Shown here: piece by piece, positions 12,225-22,781 of the stretch | Layout: each line of letters opens with the position of its first letter | Numbering within the stretch: the stretch's first letter is position 1 | Assembly (NCBI GenBank): GCA_015680685.1 | Contig: MNCI01030955.1 | Coordinates: 903,398 to 967,397, forward strand | From: Gnetum montanum | Lineage: Eukaryota > Streptophyta > Gnetopsida > Gnetales > Gnetaceae | Reading direction: 5' to 3' | DNA length: 64,000 bases | Made by a program: the position numbers and the translations under genes | Notes under the pieces: model-generated | Databases searched by the model: none | Seen by the model: the letters and a program-made list of their open reading frames with translations, nothing else | Told to the model about the DNA's origin: nothing

Positions 12225-13862
12225 TGTTGAAGTATAAAGTTTGGACACAACAACACCTAGAAAACTCACTTAAAGAGACTATTTCCTAGAGCACCTCTCA
12301 TACGAGTGCAAAAACCTAGGAATAGTCTCAATTGGTTGGGCAACGTGGTGTTTTGTAACATATAAAGATGTTGGTAAGTTAAACAATTTTAACAAGGAAA
12401 TATAAAGGATATTTCAAGATAATTTTGATAGAAAGACAACTATTTGCTTTAAAATTTTCAACAATAAAACTTGTGTATCAATAAACATGAAATTAAAGCA
12501 AGAAATAGCTAATAACTTGGGTAATATTAATATGAATTCTGAAGTAAAATGGGTTTTGTGTTTAATCCACAACATAGAGATCATAGTTCAATTGCAAAAA
12601 TGTAAAATGATAGCATGAAATGATGACTTAGCTCAAAATGAGCAACGATGAAACAACTTCTAGTGTAGCCTTGCCTACTAGTGCTTGTAAAAAGCACACC
12701 TTTTCTAATGAGCCTATAACCTTTGGCTATTGAATCTACCCGCTACTCTACCTCGAATTGTCTCTGAGAGAAAGTCACTACATAAGTAACAAAGTAGGAG
12801 AGAACCACATGATTTCCACCATGACTTTCCCTTAATAAATCCTCACTAGCATAGCTAGCTTTCTGCCTCCCACCACGACCTCCTTTTTCTTTCTCATCTC
12901 TACCTTTGGATTTATAAGGCACCTCTAGCCTCATACCCACATTTTTCTTCCCCCATGACATCCAAATCTATCACTACCAAGCATGTAACAACTACCACAA
13001 CTACTCACATGCTATAGACAACCACAAAGGAAGGAGTAATGTTGCTACCGAGGGCCACTGGCTAGACACAAGTAGTCACATAGTTGGTGATTACATATAT
13101 GGCAAGGAGGGGGATTCATGTTTAGTCACTATAGAAAATGATGGAGAATACATTATGGATAGGTTGAGTGGGTTGATAGGTAACAGTCATCACCAACTCT
13201 TTGTGCAGTAGAATAGCCACATGAGTATGGTAGAAGCCCACATCGAAGCACCATCATTTAAGTTGTAGTTTCAATGTTGACAACAAAACTATGTGTATGA
13301 CATGAAATGTTGCAACTATGCAATGTCAATGAATTATTACTCAAACTTTCTATTGACAGGAATGACATTAGGGTGGGTTCACCAATGCCAACACTCCTTG
13401 CCAAAAAATCTCAAAAAAGAAAAAAAATCATGAAACCTAATTAAGGAATGGACTCTTTTGCCACTATGTTGTAACTGCTTAGCAGTAGAGGGCCATTAGG
13501 ATTTTATGGGAATGTGTAGGGATGGTAGGTTATAATATGTGTTTAACACGTGTGCCATTGATAACTAATGGCACTACCATTAACAAAAAGATGATTTTTA
13601 CTTAGTTTATGGGGCATCCGATACATAGAGGGGGTTGACAGACCATAAATGAAAACAAAACAACATCTAATAACCATTGTTAAATTCAATTTTAATACTT
13701 TTTTTTTTGACTTCATGATGTATAGTCTATCCTTGCTACAAAGATATTTTTATTACCTATGACATTTGCACACTCTCCTATATGGATAAGTTTACGTTTG
13801 TGGTTGCATGGGATTTAATATTCATGGCCTTGTGCCTAGCATGGGAGGTGTTGATGCCAACA
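12225..13862 (-). repeat. 3' LTR of element B
   Basis: On the plus strand it runs from TGTTGAAG to GATGCCAACA, so on the element strand it begins TGTTGGCATC and has short inverted ends (TGTTG...CAACA). It is collinear with 19174-20770 throughout, differing by scattered transitions and small indels. The TATA-like word matching the 5' LTR core promoter lies near 12913-12921. Confidence 0.85.
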
Positions 13863-13876
13863 CTTAGCCCCCAAAC
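13863..13876 (-). other. Polypurine tract of element B
   Basis: On the minus strand TTTGGGGGCTAAG ends directly at the TGTTGG start of the 3' LTR, which fixes both the element's strand and the LTR edge. Confidence 0.75.
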
Positions 13877-15259
13877 TAGAAATTGTATGCAAGCGCAAGA
13901 ATATCTAAATCATAGAAATTTTAAAAGGAGATGCACAAGATAGAGGATTGAAAAGATCACAAAACACTAACAAATTTATATTTGAAAACAAACTATACCT
14001 ATCTAAGCATGATTAAAATGACCATATAATCAAGAGAGTACTAAACATTGGCCACCTGACAAACGACCTTGTTTGATCAAGATTTAATACATAAATGTTA
14101 TAGATTATAAGCTTAAATGCATATATATATATATTGGTTATAATTTATAATTAATATTTCATTCCCAATATTCCCATGAATAAAAGAAATTAGCATGAGG
14201 ATTACTTTGAGTACAAGATTTATACCATACTTGCTGAAGAAGACATGCTTCTCTTAGATCATAGCTAGCCACAACTTTCAGATTTTTCCCTTTTTTTTCT
14301 TTTTTTCTTTTTTTTTAAATTTAGAAATGGAAGGGATGAGGACAATTAGGAAAAGGGAAGGAAATATTTACTTTTCTCTTTTTTCTTTTTTGAATTTTGG
14401 GAAAATAGGTTTTAAAAAGGGAATGAAGGCTAGGATGAGGATTACTGCCAAACCCCATCATACTTAAGAATTATGACACTACCAATGAACATGATCCTCA
14501 CTTTCTGAGGAAACTTTTCCCATGGTGCACTTCATTCTTAAGGTAGGAATTCCAACACAATTTTGGCTAATTAGTTACATTGCCAAAGAACAGGGTCCTT
14601 TTAGAATATTTGCCCATGGTGTAGTTCAATCCTCATGTATGTGCCTTTTAATTATAATTTAGATGGCATCATAGTAGGTCTTCTAGGTGGATAAGAGTTC
14701 TGAAGTGGAGAGGAACACACTTCATGCTATTGCTCATAGGATAACCATGGATTGTCACACTTGAGGGTTGGGGTTTGCGAAAGGGAAAATAGAATTTTCT
14801 AAGGTCACCTACTGATTGTGGCTAACCATTCTCCAACTTCACATATCCTACATTCACATGACCATGATGATAACATGATAAGTTAGCATAAATCTCATCC
14901 TCTATAATTCAACATAACTAATAAACTTTTTATCTTGAAAAAGATTAATAAGAATCAATAAAATATTAAACTATATCATATAAGAATATTTTATATAATA
15001 GTAATATGATATAGCATATAAAGCATTATACTTGCATTATTTTCAAACGACATGATGGTGACCCAATGCCTAGTAACTCTAATGATCATAATGATTACTA
15101 AAATCATATGAAAAGCACAAACCAAACCAAAATTACTAAGCTAAGAAAGAGATGACAATGGACTTGACATGCATGAGAAGATGATAGAAATGTAAAGAAA
15201 ATATGTAAATGAAACTATATACAAATGAAATGCACGATGAAAGGAAAGAAAACATGAAA
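13877..15259 (-). other. 3' untranslated region of element B
   Basis: Lies between the integrase stop codon and the polypurine tract. No open frame or motif is seen. It contains an (AT)n run near 14119-14133 and a pyrimidine-rich stretch at about 14280-14400. Confidence 0.55.
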
Positions 15260-15517
15260 CTAGGAATCTACTACGTGTCCACATGAGGCATCTAAGTACA
15301 AATTCTTTTGATGAAATGCATTAAAATCTCTATTTAATTTGTATCCTTGCAAACTAGAAATTTTGTACACATTGGGACTGATGACATCTATAACTTGGTA
15401 TGGGCTTGACCACATAGGAGAAAACTTACCTTAAGGGCCTATTTGACCAAATGCTCTATCTCTTTTTAGGACTAGATCTCCTATTTTAAAGACTTTGCCT
15501 ACATATTTCTTGTCAAA
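15260..15517 (-). pseudogene. Integrase C-terminal domain fragment of element B
   Basis: On the minus strand the frame starts FDKKYVGKVFKIGDLVLKR, then a block like GKFSPMWSSPYQV, and stops at 15260-15262. GDLVLK...GKFSP.W..PY.V is the usual signature of the gypsy integrase C-terminal DNA-binding domain. The catalytic DDE core and zinc-binding domain that should precede it are missing; upstream sequence is RT instead. One in-frame stop lies after QIGP. Confidence 0.85.
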
Positions 15518-15529
15518 CCATCTTTAATA

Positions 15530-15800
15530 ATTTGTTGATGACTGAGGTTACGAAAATTAATACATAATCATTTTCGAACATGAACTAAATTTGATATCCA
15601 ACTTGAATGTTTCACAAGATAAATAACTTTAGATTCTAAAATTTTATCAATTTCTTCTTTCATCAAAGTTTCAATCTTGGGATTAACAAGACTAAGTTTT
15701 TATCTAAATGGTTTGGTTTTCATATGTAAGTAATCAAATAAAGCTTCTCTAGTTGCCATTTTAGGAGAGCTTTTATTTGAAAAATATGACATCCTTTAAT
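15530..15800 (-). pseudogene. Reverse transcriptase N-terminus of element B, truncated
   Basis: The minus strand reads NPKIETLMKEEIDKILES, then HSSWISNLVHVRK and LCINFRNLS. These match the RT opening of gypsy elements (NPKL..LVKKE..KLL, SSWVSN.V.V.KK, R.C.DFR.LN). The frame has several stops. It breaks off after about 85 codons, before any catalytic aspartate, and joins integrase sequence at about 15518-15530 in a different frame. Confidence 0.85.
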
Positions 15801-15962
15801 ATAACTTATTCATTAATTTGAGAAACTTTTAAACATTGATCACTAAATTCATCCTTGGAAAATAAAAATTCATGAATAAATCATCATCATCAAAACTTGG
15901 AAAGAAAAGATATTATCTAGAATAGAATATGACTTAACTTTTTCAATAGTAATTTTAGAATC

Positions 15963-16328
15963 CTAAGCATTGTGTTTAAAAGGAACATCTAAAGTAGTGA
16001 GCAGTTGAGCTAATACATCAAAAATAGAATTTTCTTTTCTAGGGACATATTCAATGGGTATATCATCAAAATTTGGATCACCTTCTAATGTTTTAATGGT
16101 TAGAACCTCATTTATATCTTTTTCCTTTTCTAATAATGGTGGATCACCAAAAAGAAATGGTTTTCCATCATGTTGATAATAAGGCAAGGCATCTTCATAA
16201 ATTTCTTCACATTCTCTAAAAGAAAAAGGATTTATTTCTGAAGTTTCACTCTCATGGTCATTTATAACATGTTCACCAAGTCCAACTTCAATAACTTGAA
16301 TATAAAGAATAGTATTTTGATATTCCAA
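15963..16328 (-). pseudogene. PR-RT linker of element B
   Basis: A 121-codon open stretch rich in Glu, Asp and Pro (for example PLLEKEKDINEVL) lies between protease and RT in the element's order. It has no catalytic motif. Its place suggests the non-catalytic spacer seen between these domains in many plant gypsy Pol proteins. Function unknown. Confidence 0.55.
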
Positions 16329-16331
16329 AGA

Positions 16332-16720
16332 TTAATTTTGTTGATCAAAATTTTTTACCACTTGTTTATAAAATGGTTCTCTTGGTATAACAACATATTC
16401 ATACTTTCCTTTAATAGAAATTAATAATTTTAAAAAAATATAATCTAAAGAAGCCCCCAAACTGGGCTCCAAAAGTCCTAGAGAGAAGCACATCATAAGT
16501 GGGTGACATATCAACTACTAAAATATATGTATAACATGTGAAAGTAGGGTATTGTTTAAGTTGCACTTTTACTCCTTTTAAGGCCCCTACCATAGGTACA
16601 CTAGATCCATCAAGTTGTATCACATTTCTTGCTTGTGGTAGCATCTGTGATCCTAACATTTTACACACTTATAATGACATGACACTAATAGTTGTGCCAG
16701 AATCCATTAAGTAATTATGA
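16332..16720 (-). pseudogene. Aspartic protease (retropepsin) of element B, frameshifted
   Basis: The minus strand reads MDSGTTISVMS near 16715-16680, giving a D-S-G catalytic triad, followed after a stop by a retropepsin body ending VVDMSPTYDVLLSRTFGA (equivalent to the usual Y..ILGR.W). Near 16450 the reading continues in another frame (LGASLDYIFLKLLI...), so a one- or two-base indel splits the gene. The protease would cleave Gag-Pol in the particle. Confidence 0.8.
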
Positions 16721-17587
16721 ACATTCTTTCCTAAAATAATTACAATTGTTGGGAAAGTTGGTTGATCTTTCTTATTTAACATGAGATTACTTGAATTTTG
16801 TATTGCTAAAGCATTAGGAAATTTTTGCAAAATGAACTTATCTTTCAGTTATTGAAGATTTTTATTTATTGGTTTTAGGAGTGTGAACTAGCTTTTGGAT
16901 CACATCTTTTATCTCATTAAAATGTAAAAGATCATATATTGAAATGTTAGCTTTAACTCTTTTTTAATCTTCAACTGAATCATAAGCTTTGTGCTCATCT
17001 TTGACTTCATGTTGAGTTGGAGGTCTTCTAATTATAGAAGATGAATTTGGTTGTTGTTGAACATTTACTTGGGATGGTCCCATATGGTTACTTGTGTTAT
17101 TTTGACTAGGAATTCTTTTGTTGGAAGGGGTATAAGGATTATTCCTAGTTTGTTGTTGTGTAGAATTCATAATATCATTATGTCTACAATAGCAAGTGTT
17201 CTGTGGGTTGGGATCACTTACCATGACTTACTCACATGAGGTAACTTCTTCATTTTCTCTTTCATTAGGTATGTTGAGGATCATAATTGGGGTATTCCCA
17301 TTTTGTTGATTTTTGCTATTGTCACCATATAATACTAAAAACTAAGGAAAATTTTTCTCAAAATGTTGCCTAGTGTTATGAAGGTGACAATATTCATCAT
17401 CAATTGAGGTGCTTAGATTTCCAGAATGTGTAGGAATTTTGTTGTTATTTATCTTTAGTTCAACTATGTCATTGGAAAGCTTTTGAAGAGAGGTCAATAT
17501 TTGGATCATTTGGTTTTTTGTTTGAGTAGTAAATCCATCAGGACTATATATCCCTTTTGGGTTAATGATGGATTGGATTAAAGCTTT
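16721..17587 (-). pseudogene. Gag C-terminal / nucleocapsid region of element B
   Basis: It connects the capsid part of gag with protease. A zinc-finger-like block is readable at about 17343-17390 on the minus strand: YCHLHNTRQHFEKN, with spacing C-x2-H-x4-H-x4 and the last Cys replaced by Phe. The rest is Gln/Asn/Pro-rich (16964-17224) and interrupted by stops. Confidence 0.6.
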
Positions 17588-18514
17588 TCATTGATCATCA
17601 CTTAATCTGATATTTGGTGGTAACAATGAAGAAGATGTTGGACTTTGAAAATAATTGCTTGTTGATTGGGTCATTTGAAGGGGGGAAGGAGTTTGAAACA
17701 TAGTATTAGTCATTGGGAGATTTTGTGATGATAAGGGACTAGATTGCATATGATTACTAATACTCATCATTCCAAATTGAGTTTCAATACTATTCATTAA
17801 GGTAATTTGTTCTAGCTCAACAGCTTTAGCGACTACTCCTTGTATTTTCATTATGTTGGGATTAGATTTAATGGCATAGGTGAAAAATGGATCAATGGTA
17901 GAGAGGTAGAAATTGAGGATACCATCAAGTTGCGGACACATCTCATTTAGAACATAAGCAAGTTGATGGAGGAATCCTAGATTGTAATCATGGACATTTT
18001 CCCTAGGTAGTTTTCTTAGGCTTGTGAAATTGCTTGATGTTAAGGTAGGACTAGTGAACTTATTGAATTGGAGTAGCAACTTATTTTCAAAGTCTTTCCA
18101 TGAGTTGATAGAGGCATTAGGGAGCATCAAAAACCATTGGGTGGCTTCACTCCTGAAAGTTTTCACAAAGACCCTACATGCAATGTCATTTTGGATAATG
18201 TTATGGATACCTAATAAGATTTTAGAACATTGTATATGTTGACAGGAATTACTAAGAGGGGCTATGGGATCAAAGAATAAATTTATATCTTGAAGTGGTT
18301 TCAGAATATCATGATAGTTTTTGAAGTTAAAGGGATTGCTCACCAAGGGAGCTGAGGGTTGATTGGCTACCATCCTAGTTTGAATTCTTCTAGGGACTAA
18401 ACTTGGAAATTGTGAAGCTCATTATTTTCTTAAAGTAAAGTGACAGGTAGTTGGTTAATCAGGGGCAGGGGTAAATGGTCTTTGTTGGGATGACTTATGG
18501 AAGGACTCACTCAT
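17588..18514 (-). pseudogene. Ty3/gypsy gag capsid of element B
   Basis: A likely original start (MSESFHKSSQQ) lies at 18512-18514 but meets a stop after 19 codons. A 261-codon open frame then runs 18373-17588. It holds the retrotransposon gag domain, recognisable as CRVFVKTFRSEATQWF followed by SINSWKDFENKLLLQF, the W..L......W..L...F.. pattern of plant gypsy capsid. The C-terminal third is Ser/Gln/Pro/Met-rich. It is the longest uninterrupted retroelement frame in the window. Confidence 0.85.
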
Positions 18515-19173
18515 AATACGAAAAATTATAAAATATAAAGGGTAGAAAACTAAAAAGAAACTAAATAAAATAGAAAAACACTTAAATACTATATTTTAAT
18601 TTTTGAAAAAAATTTGAAATTCAAATCAAACAGAAAATGCAAAATTTTAGAAAAGTAATTTAAAGCAAAATTATGTAAATCACCTCGCCAAAGTTGGGGC
18701 TAAGGTAAGCATTGCCAAAGTAGAAATTTGCAAATAAGATTAGAAAAATAAGGGTTTGGGAGACAAATTAAATTCATAACTAATAACTATGAACCAGATT
18801 AAAAATAAGGATTTTGATAATAGGAAATGAAAATTTTCAGCAAATAGAAAATAGAATTTTTCTAAAGATGGAAACAAAAAATAAAGGTGTTGAGTAATAG
18901 AAATTTTCAAAATTTGTGCATAGGAATAGAAATTTTAGAAACTGTAAATGGAAACAAAAATTTCCAAGACTTGAAAACAGGAATTTTCAGTAGGCAATAG
19001 TAAAGGTCAACAGTAATAGAAATAGTAAAGTTCAAGGAAGCTGAACCAGGAAAATAGAAGTTTCAAAATAGAAAAAAAGTGGAAACAAGAAATGGAATAG
19101 TAACAAGAATAGGAAACAAAATAAATAATGAAATAGGAAATGAAACAAGCCCTCCTTCTAACAACAAAAATGA
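18515..19173 (-). other. 5' leader of element B
   Basis: Between the 5' LTR and gag. A-rich on the plus strand, with many AATAGAAATTTTCA-like words at about 18830-19080. A primer binding site would be expected next to 19173; the sequence there (minus strand TTTTTGTTGTTAGAAGGA) is only weakly like known plant primer sites. Confidence 0.5.
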
Positions 19174-20770
19174 TGTTGATACATAAATTTTAGACATAGC
19201 AACACCCACAAAATTCATTTAAAGAGACTATTGCCTAGGGTGCCTCTCATATGGGTATAGAAACTTGGGAATAGTCTTAACTGGATGGACAACATGGTGT
19301 TTTGTGACGTATAAAGATGCTAGTAAGTTAAACAATTTTAACAAGGAGATATAAAGGATAGTTTAAGATAATTTTGATAGAAAGACAACTATTTGCTTTT
19401 AAATTTTCAATAGTAAAGCTTATGTATCAATAAAATGTGAAATTAAAGAAGGAAATAGTTGATAGCTTGGACAATATTAATATGAGTTCTAAAGTAAAAT
19501 GGGTTTTGTGTTTAATCCACAACATGGAAATCATAGTTCAGCTACAAAAATGTAAAATGACAAAATGAAATGATGACTTAGCTCAAAAACAAGCAAAGAT
19601 GGAACGACTTTTTGTGTAGCCTTGCCTACCAGTGATTGCAAGAAGCACACCTTTTCTAACAAGCCTGCAACCTTTGACCGTTGAATCTACCTGCTGCTCT
19701 ACCCCAAAATACCTTTGAGAGAGCCACTACACAAGTAACAAAGTAAGAGAGAACCACGTGATCTCCATCATGACTTGCCCTTGAGAAACCATCACCAACA
19801 TAGTTAGCTTTCTACCTTCCACTGCACCTTCCTTTTTCTTTCTCATATCTACCTCTGTATTTATAAGGGCTCCTCTAGCCTCATACCCACCTTTTTTTTC
19901 CCCCATGATGGCTAGATCTACCACTATCAAGCATGTAACGACTATCACAACCACTCACATGTTATAGACAGCTGCTAGTGTCAAGGGCCACTGGCTAGAC
20001 ACAAGTAGTCACATAGTTGGTGGTTACATAAATAGTAGGAAAGGGGGTTCATGTTTAGCTACTACAAAAAATGATAGAGAATACATCAGGGATAGGCTGA
20101 GTGGATTGATAGGTAATCATCACCACCTCTTTGTGTAGAAGAATAGTCGCATGAGTCTAGTAGAAACCCACATCGAAGCACCATCATTTAAGTTGCAATT
20201 TTAGTGTTGATGCCAAAATTTTATGTGTGACATGAAATGTTGCAACTATGCAATGTTGATGAATTATTACTCGAACTTGCTATCGACAGGAATAGCATCA
20301 GCACTGATTCACCAACGCTAACACTTCTTGCAAGCAAACCCCAAAAAAGAAAAACATAGCAGGAAACTTGATTAAGGAATGGGCTCTTTTGCCACTACAT
20401 CATAACTACTTAGTAGAAATAGGCTATTAGGATTTTACGGGAATGTGTAGGCATGGTAGGTTAGAATCTATGTTTAATGCGTGTGCCATTGATAACTAGT
20501 GGCACTGCCATTAATGACAATACAAGGTTTACTTTGTTTATGGGGCATCCAATACGCAGAGTGGGTTGACAAACCATCAATGAAAAAAACATATAATAAC
20601 CACTGTTAAATTCAATTTTAATGCTTTGTGTTTAACTTCATGATGTATAGTTGGTCTTTACTACAAAGATATTTTTATTATCCATGACATTTGCACACTC
20701 TCCTATACAAATAAGGTTATGTTTGTGGTTGCATGGAGTTTAATATTCATGGCCCTGTGCCTAGCATGGA
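19174..20770 (-). repeat. 5' LTR of element B
   Basis: Starts TGTTGATAC on the plus strand and is collinear with 12225-13862. At the outer end similarity stops after TAGCATGGA, so about 14 terminal bases (the TGTTGGCATC end on the element strand) are missing or replaced. This removes the target-site duplication on that side. Confidence 0.8.
19858..19866 (-). promoter_or_regulatory. TATA box of element B 5' LTR
   Basis: The minus strand reads TTATAAATAC. The corresponding position in the other LTR reads TTATAAATCC. A TATAAA word conserved at the same LTR position suggests the pol II core promoter at the U3/R boundary. Confidence 0.6.
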
Positions 20771-22012
20771 ATTTTTTGGAAACAACAACTATTCATGGTA
20801 TTAGCAATGGCCAAGGCCACAGCCAAGGACAGCGAAAGCGAAGGAGGTCAAAGTTGCATGTGGATGGCCAAACTCCAACTGACATGGGACATGACATGTC
20901 TCATGAAGTTGCAAAAGGACAAGGTCAAGGGCTTGGGCTAGTTTTCATATAGGAAATTTTAACCACAATGATAGCTTGATTTTTGTTTCACATGGTGTTC
21001 CATACGCTAGCACAATGTCTGGGGCTTGATATAGCAATGTTGACTAAGTATGTATATGCCTCACATGCTACCTTACATGTTGGGGCAATGTATGAGCAAT
21101 GTATGTAAGTTTAGATATTCTTTCCATTATTGTGTGGGTCCACACATCACTCAAAATTGACCATGTGATACTATTGGATGTAGAAAAGTGGAAATTTTCA
21201 TAGCTAGTAAAGCTAATTTCCTTTTCTATTTTCCAACCATAGTGTGTGGAGGGTATTTCTTGAAGAGGACTTTTAACACCAAAACCCAACATTGAAAGCT
21301 TGTAACTTCAAGCATCTTGGTTTTCCCAGGCTTAGCATTGTCAATTTTGGTTAGTGGTTTTGTGTAATTTTCATTGTCATGAGGTTTCCAATTTTCATGA
21401 CAATTGTATGTTGAAATTCTTAACTTAGTCAAATTTTGTCTTGAGTGTTTAAGCTTTATATTAAGTGTATTATATTCATGAATTTTTGTTAGCTTATATT
21501 TTGGTTCCCTTTTCAAATTTTCCAATTTTTATATTTCACTGGGTTTAATGCTAATTCATGCTCTAAAGGTTTAACTTTCTACTTGTTTACAAGCTCTTGA
21601 TGAATAAGATGATGGCTTGGTAATACTCGCCCTCCTCCTCTCATAGTTTGATTGAAACTATTGATGTTTATAATATGTTAGGCTATCAATCTTAAGTATT
21701 ATGCTTGTTATCTAGTTGCTACATTCATGAATTTGAAGATTGTGTATCATCTATTTTTGTTACGCTATGTAACTATGATGTTGTAGGCCATGTTTGACTA
21801 AATGATGTTGTATTTTGCTCTAGCTCAACACTATTTTTTCACTATAAATTTTTAATCATTTTTATTTTTTATGTTTTTCTATTCTTTTATATTTTATGTC
21901 AAAAATATATTTAGACTACATAGTCTAAGAAAAAGTAAAATTCAAGGCTACAAAGTAGAATTTTGACAATGTAACATAATAAAATGAAAATTGTAAAACA
22001 AGGCATAATTGT
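20771..22012. other. Unrecognised sequence between elements B and C
   Basis: No gene is supported. About 20800-20950 has repeated CCAAGGCCACAG-like words that produce a short Gln/Gly/Arg-rich frame on the plus strand. The remainder is AT-rich. Confidence 0.45.
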
Positions 22013-22610
22013 TGATAAATAATTTTTTCATATGCTCTGATATCGAAGTGGCCACAATATTAGGTACATGATATTGGATACACGATATCGCAATCCAAGA
22101 TGCGATATCATGCATTTGATATCACAAGGTTACTCCCAGGTCTATAAATACAACCCTCGCACACACAATTGAGAGTAGTTTTTGGTAGTCATGTAGTAGA
22201 ACTCTTGCAGTTTGTTCATTTGAGAGTTAGAATATTTTTCAAGTGCCCATAGTAGGAGGTCTAAGTGTGATCAAATATTTATTCAAGCATTGATGTACCT
22301 NAACTGAGAACGGTTACTTGTGTTAGGTTACATTAGACCATAGTTTACTTAGTACTTAAATACTCTTATTTTCATTCTTGTTCTAGGCGACTAAATTGAT
22401 AAAACACAAAATAATAAAAATCTTATGCCTCAGTCACACTTAACCATACAACTGCATTTCACAAGTGGGACTGGGAACACAACGAATGGACAACACACAT
22501 GCAATGTTTACCTATAGCATACTTGGTAATTAAAGTCTGCGGAATTTGACTGGATCACACATGAACACCTGTGATTCATATGGTTGGGTGTAGGGGTACC
22601 TCACCACTCA
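22013..22610 (+). repeat. 5' LTR of element C (incomplete in assembly)
   Basis: Starts TGATAAAT and ends CACTCA, directly before the primer site. Compared with the 3' LTR (34650-35503) it lacks about 267 bases, exactly where a single n stands at 22301. U3 carries a cluster of GATATC/GATATT words (22042-22125). Confidence 0.85.
22143..22150 (+). promoter_or_regulatory. TATA box in LTR of element C
   Basis: CTATAAATACA is conserved in the LTR copies (also near 31103 and 34769), about 20-40 bases downstream of the GATATC cluster and upstream of a conserved GATTGAGAGTAG-like block. This fits a U3 core promoter. Confidence 0.65.
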
Positions 22611-22612
22611 TT

Positions 22613-22632
22613 ATTGGTGCTGTTGCTGGGGA
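22613..22632 (+). other. Primer binding site of element C
   Basis: ATTGGTGCTGTTGCTGGGGA begins two bases after the LTR end. It matches the plant gypsy primer site TGGCGCCGTTGCCGGGGA apart from transitions. The same site is found next to the 5' LTRs of E and F. Confidence 0.85.
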
Positions 22633-22781
22633 CTTTAGTTCTACGTGTGCTATCTAAACCGATTGAAACTTAGTAACCTCATTGTGCAAACCCTAAGAGT
22701 CAAATCTTACAAAAGAAAAAATTAGAATTATAATTAAATTAAACCTTAACTACACATTTCCTATAAGTTCATTAACATAAA

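Larger units (their letters stand above)
12225..20770 (-). mobile_element. Minus-strand Ty3/gypsy element with deleted pol core (element B)
   Basis: Two collinear LTRs of about 1.6 kb (12225-13862 and 19174-20770) enclose 5.3 kb of internal sequence read on the minus strand. The order is leader, gag, a zinc-finger region, protease, a PR-RT linker, the RT N-terminus, then directly the integrase C-terminus, a 1.4-kb untranslated stretch and the polypurine tract. About 3 kb of pol (most of RT, RNase H, integrase core) is absent, so this copy could move only with helper proteins. Order gag-PR-RT-IN identifies Ty3/gypsy. I cannot fix the clade without the RT core. Confidence 0.85.

Noticed and set aside
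12743-12961. Minus-strand Lys/Gly/Arg-rich frame
   Set aside because: It lies inside the 3' LTR of element B and is not preserved in the same frame in the other LTR (19727-19954).
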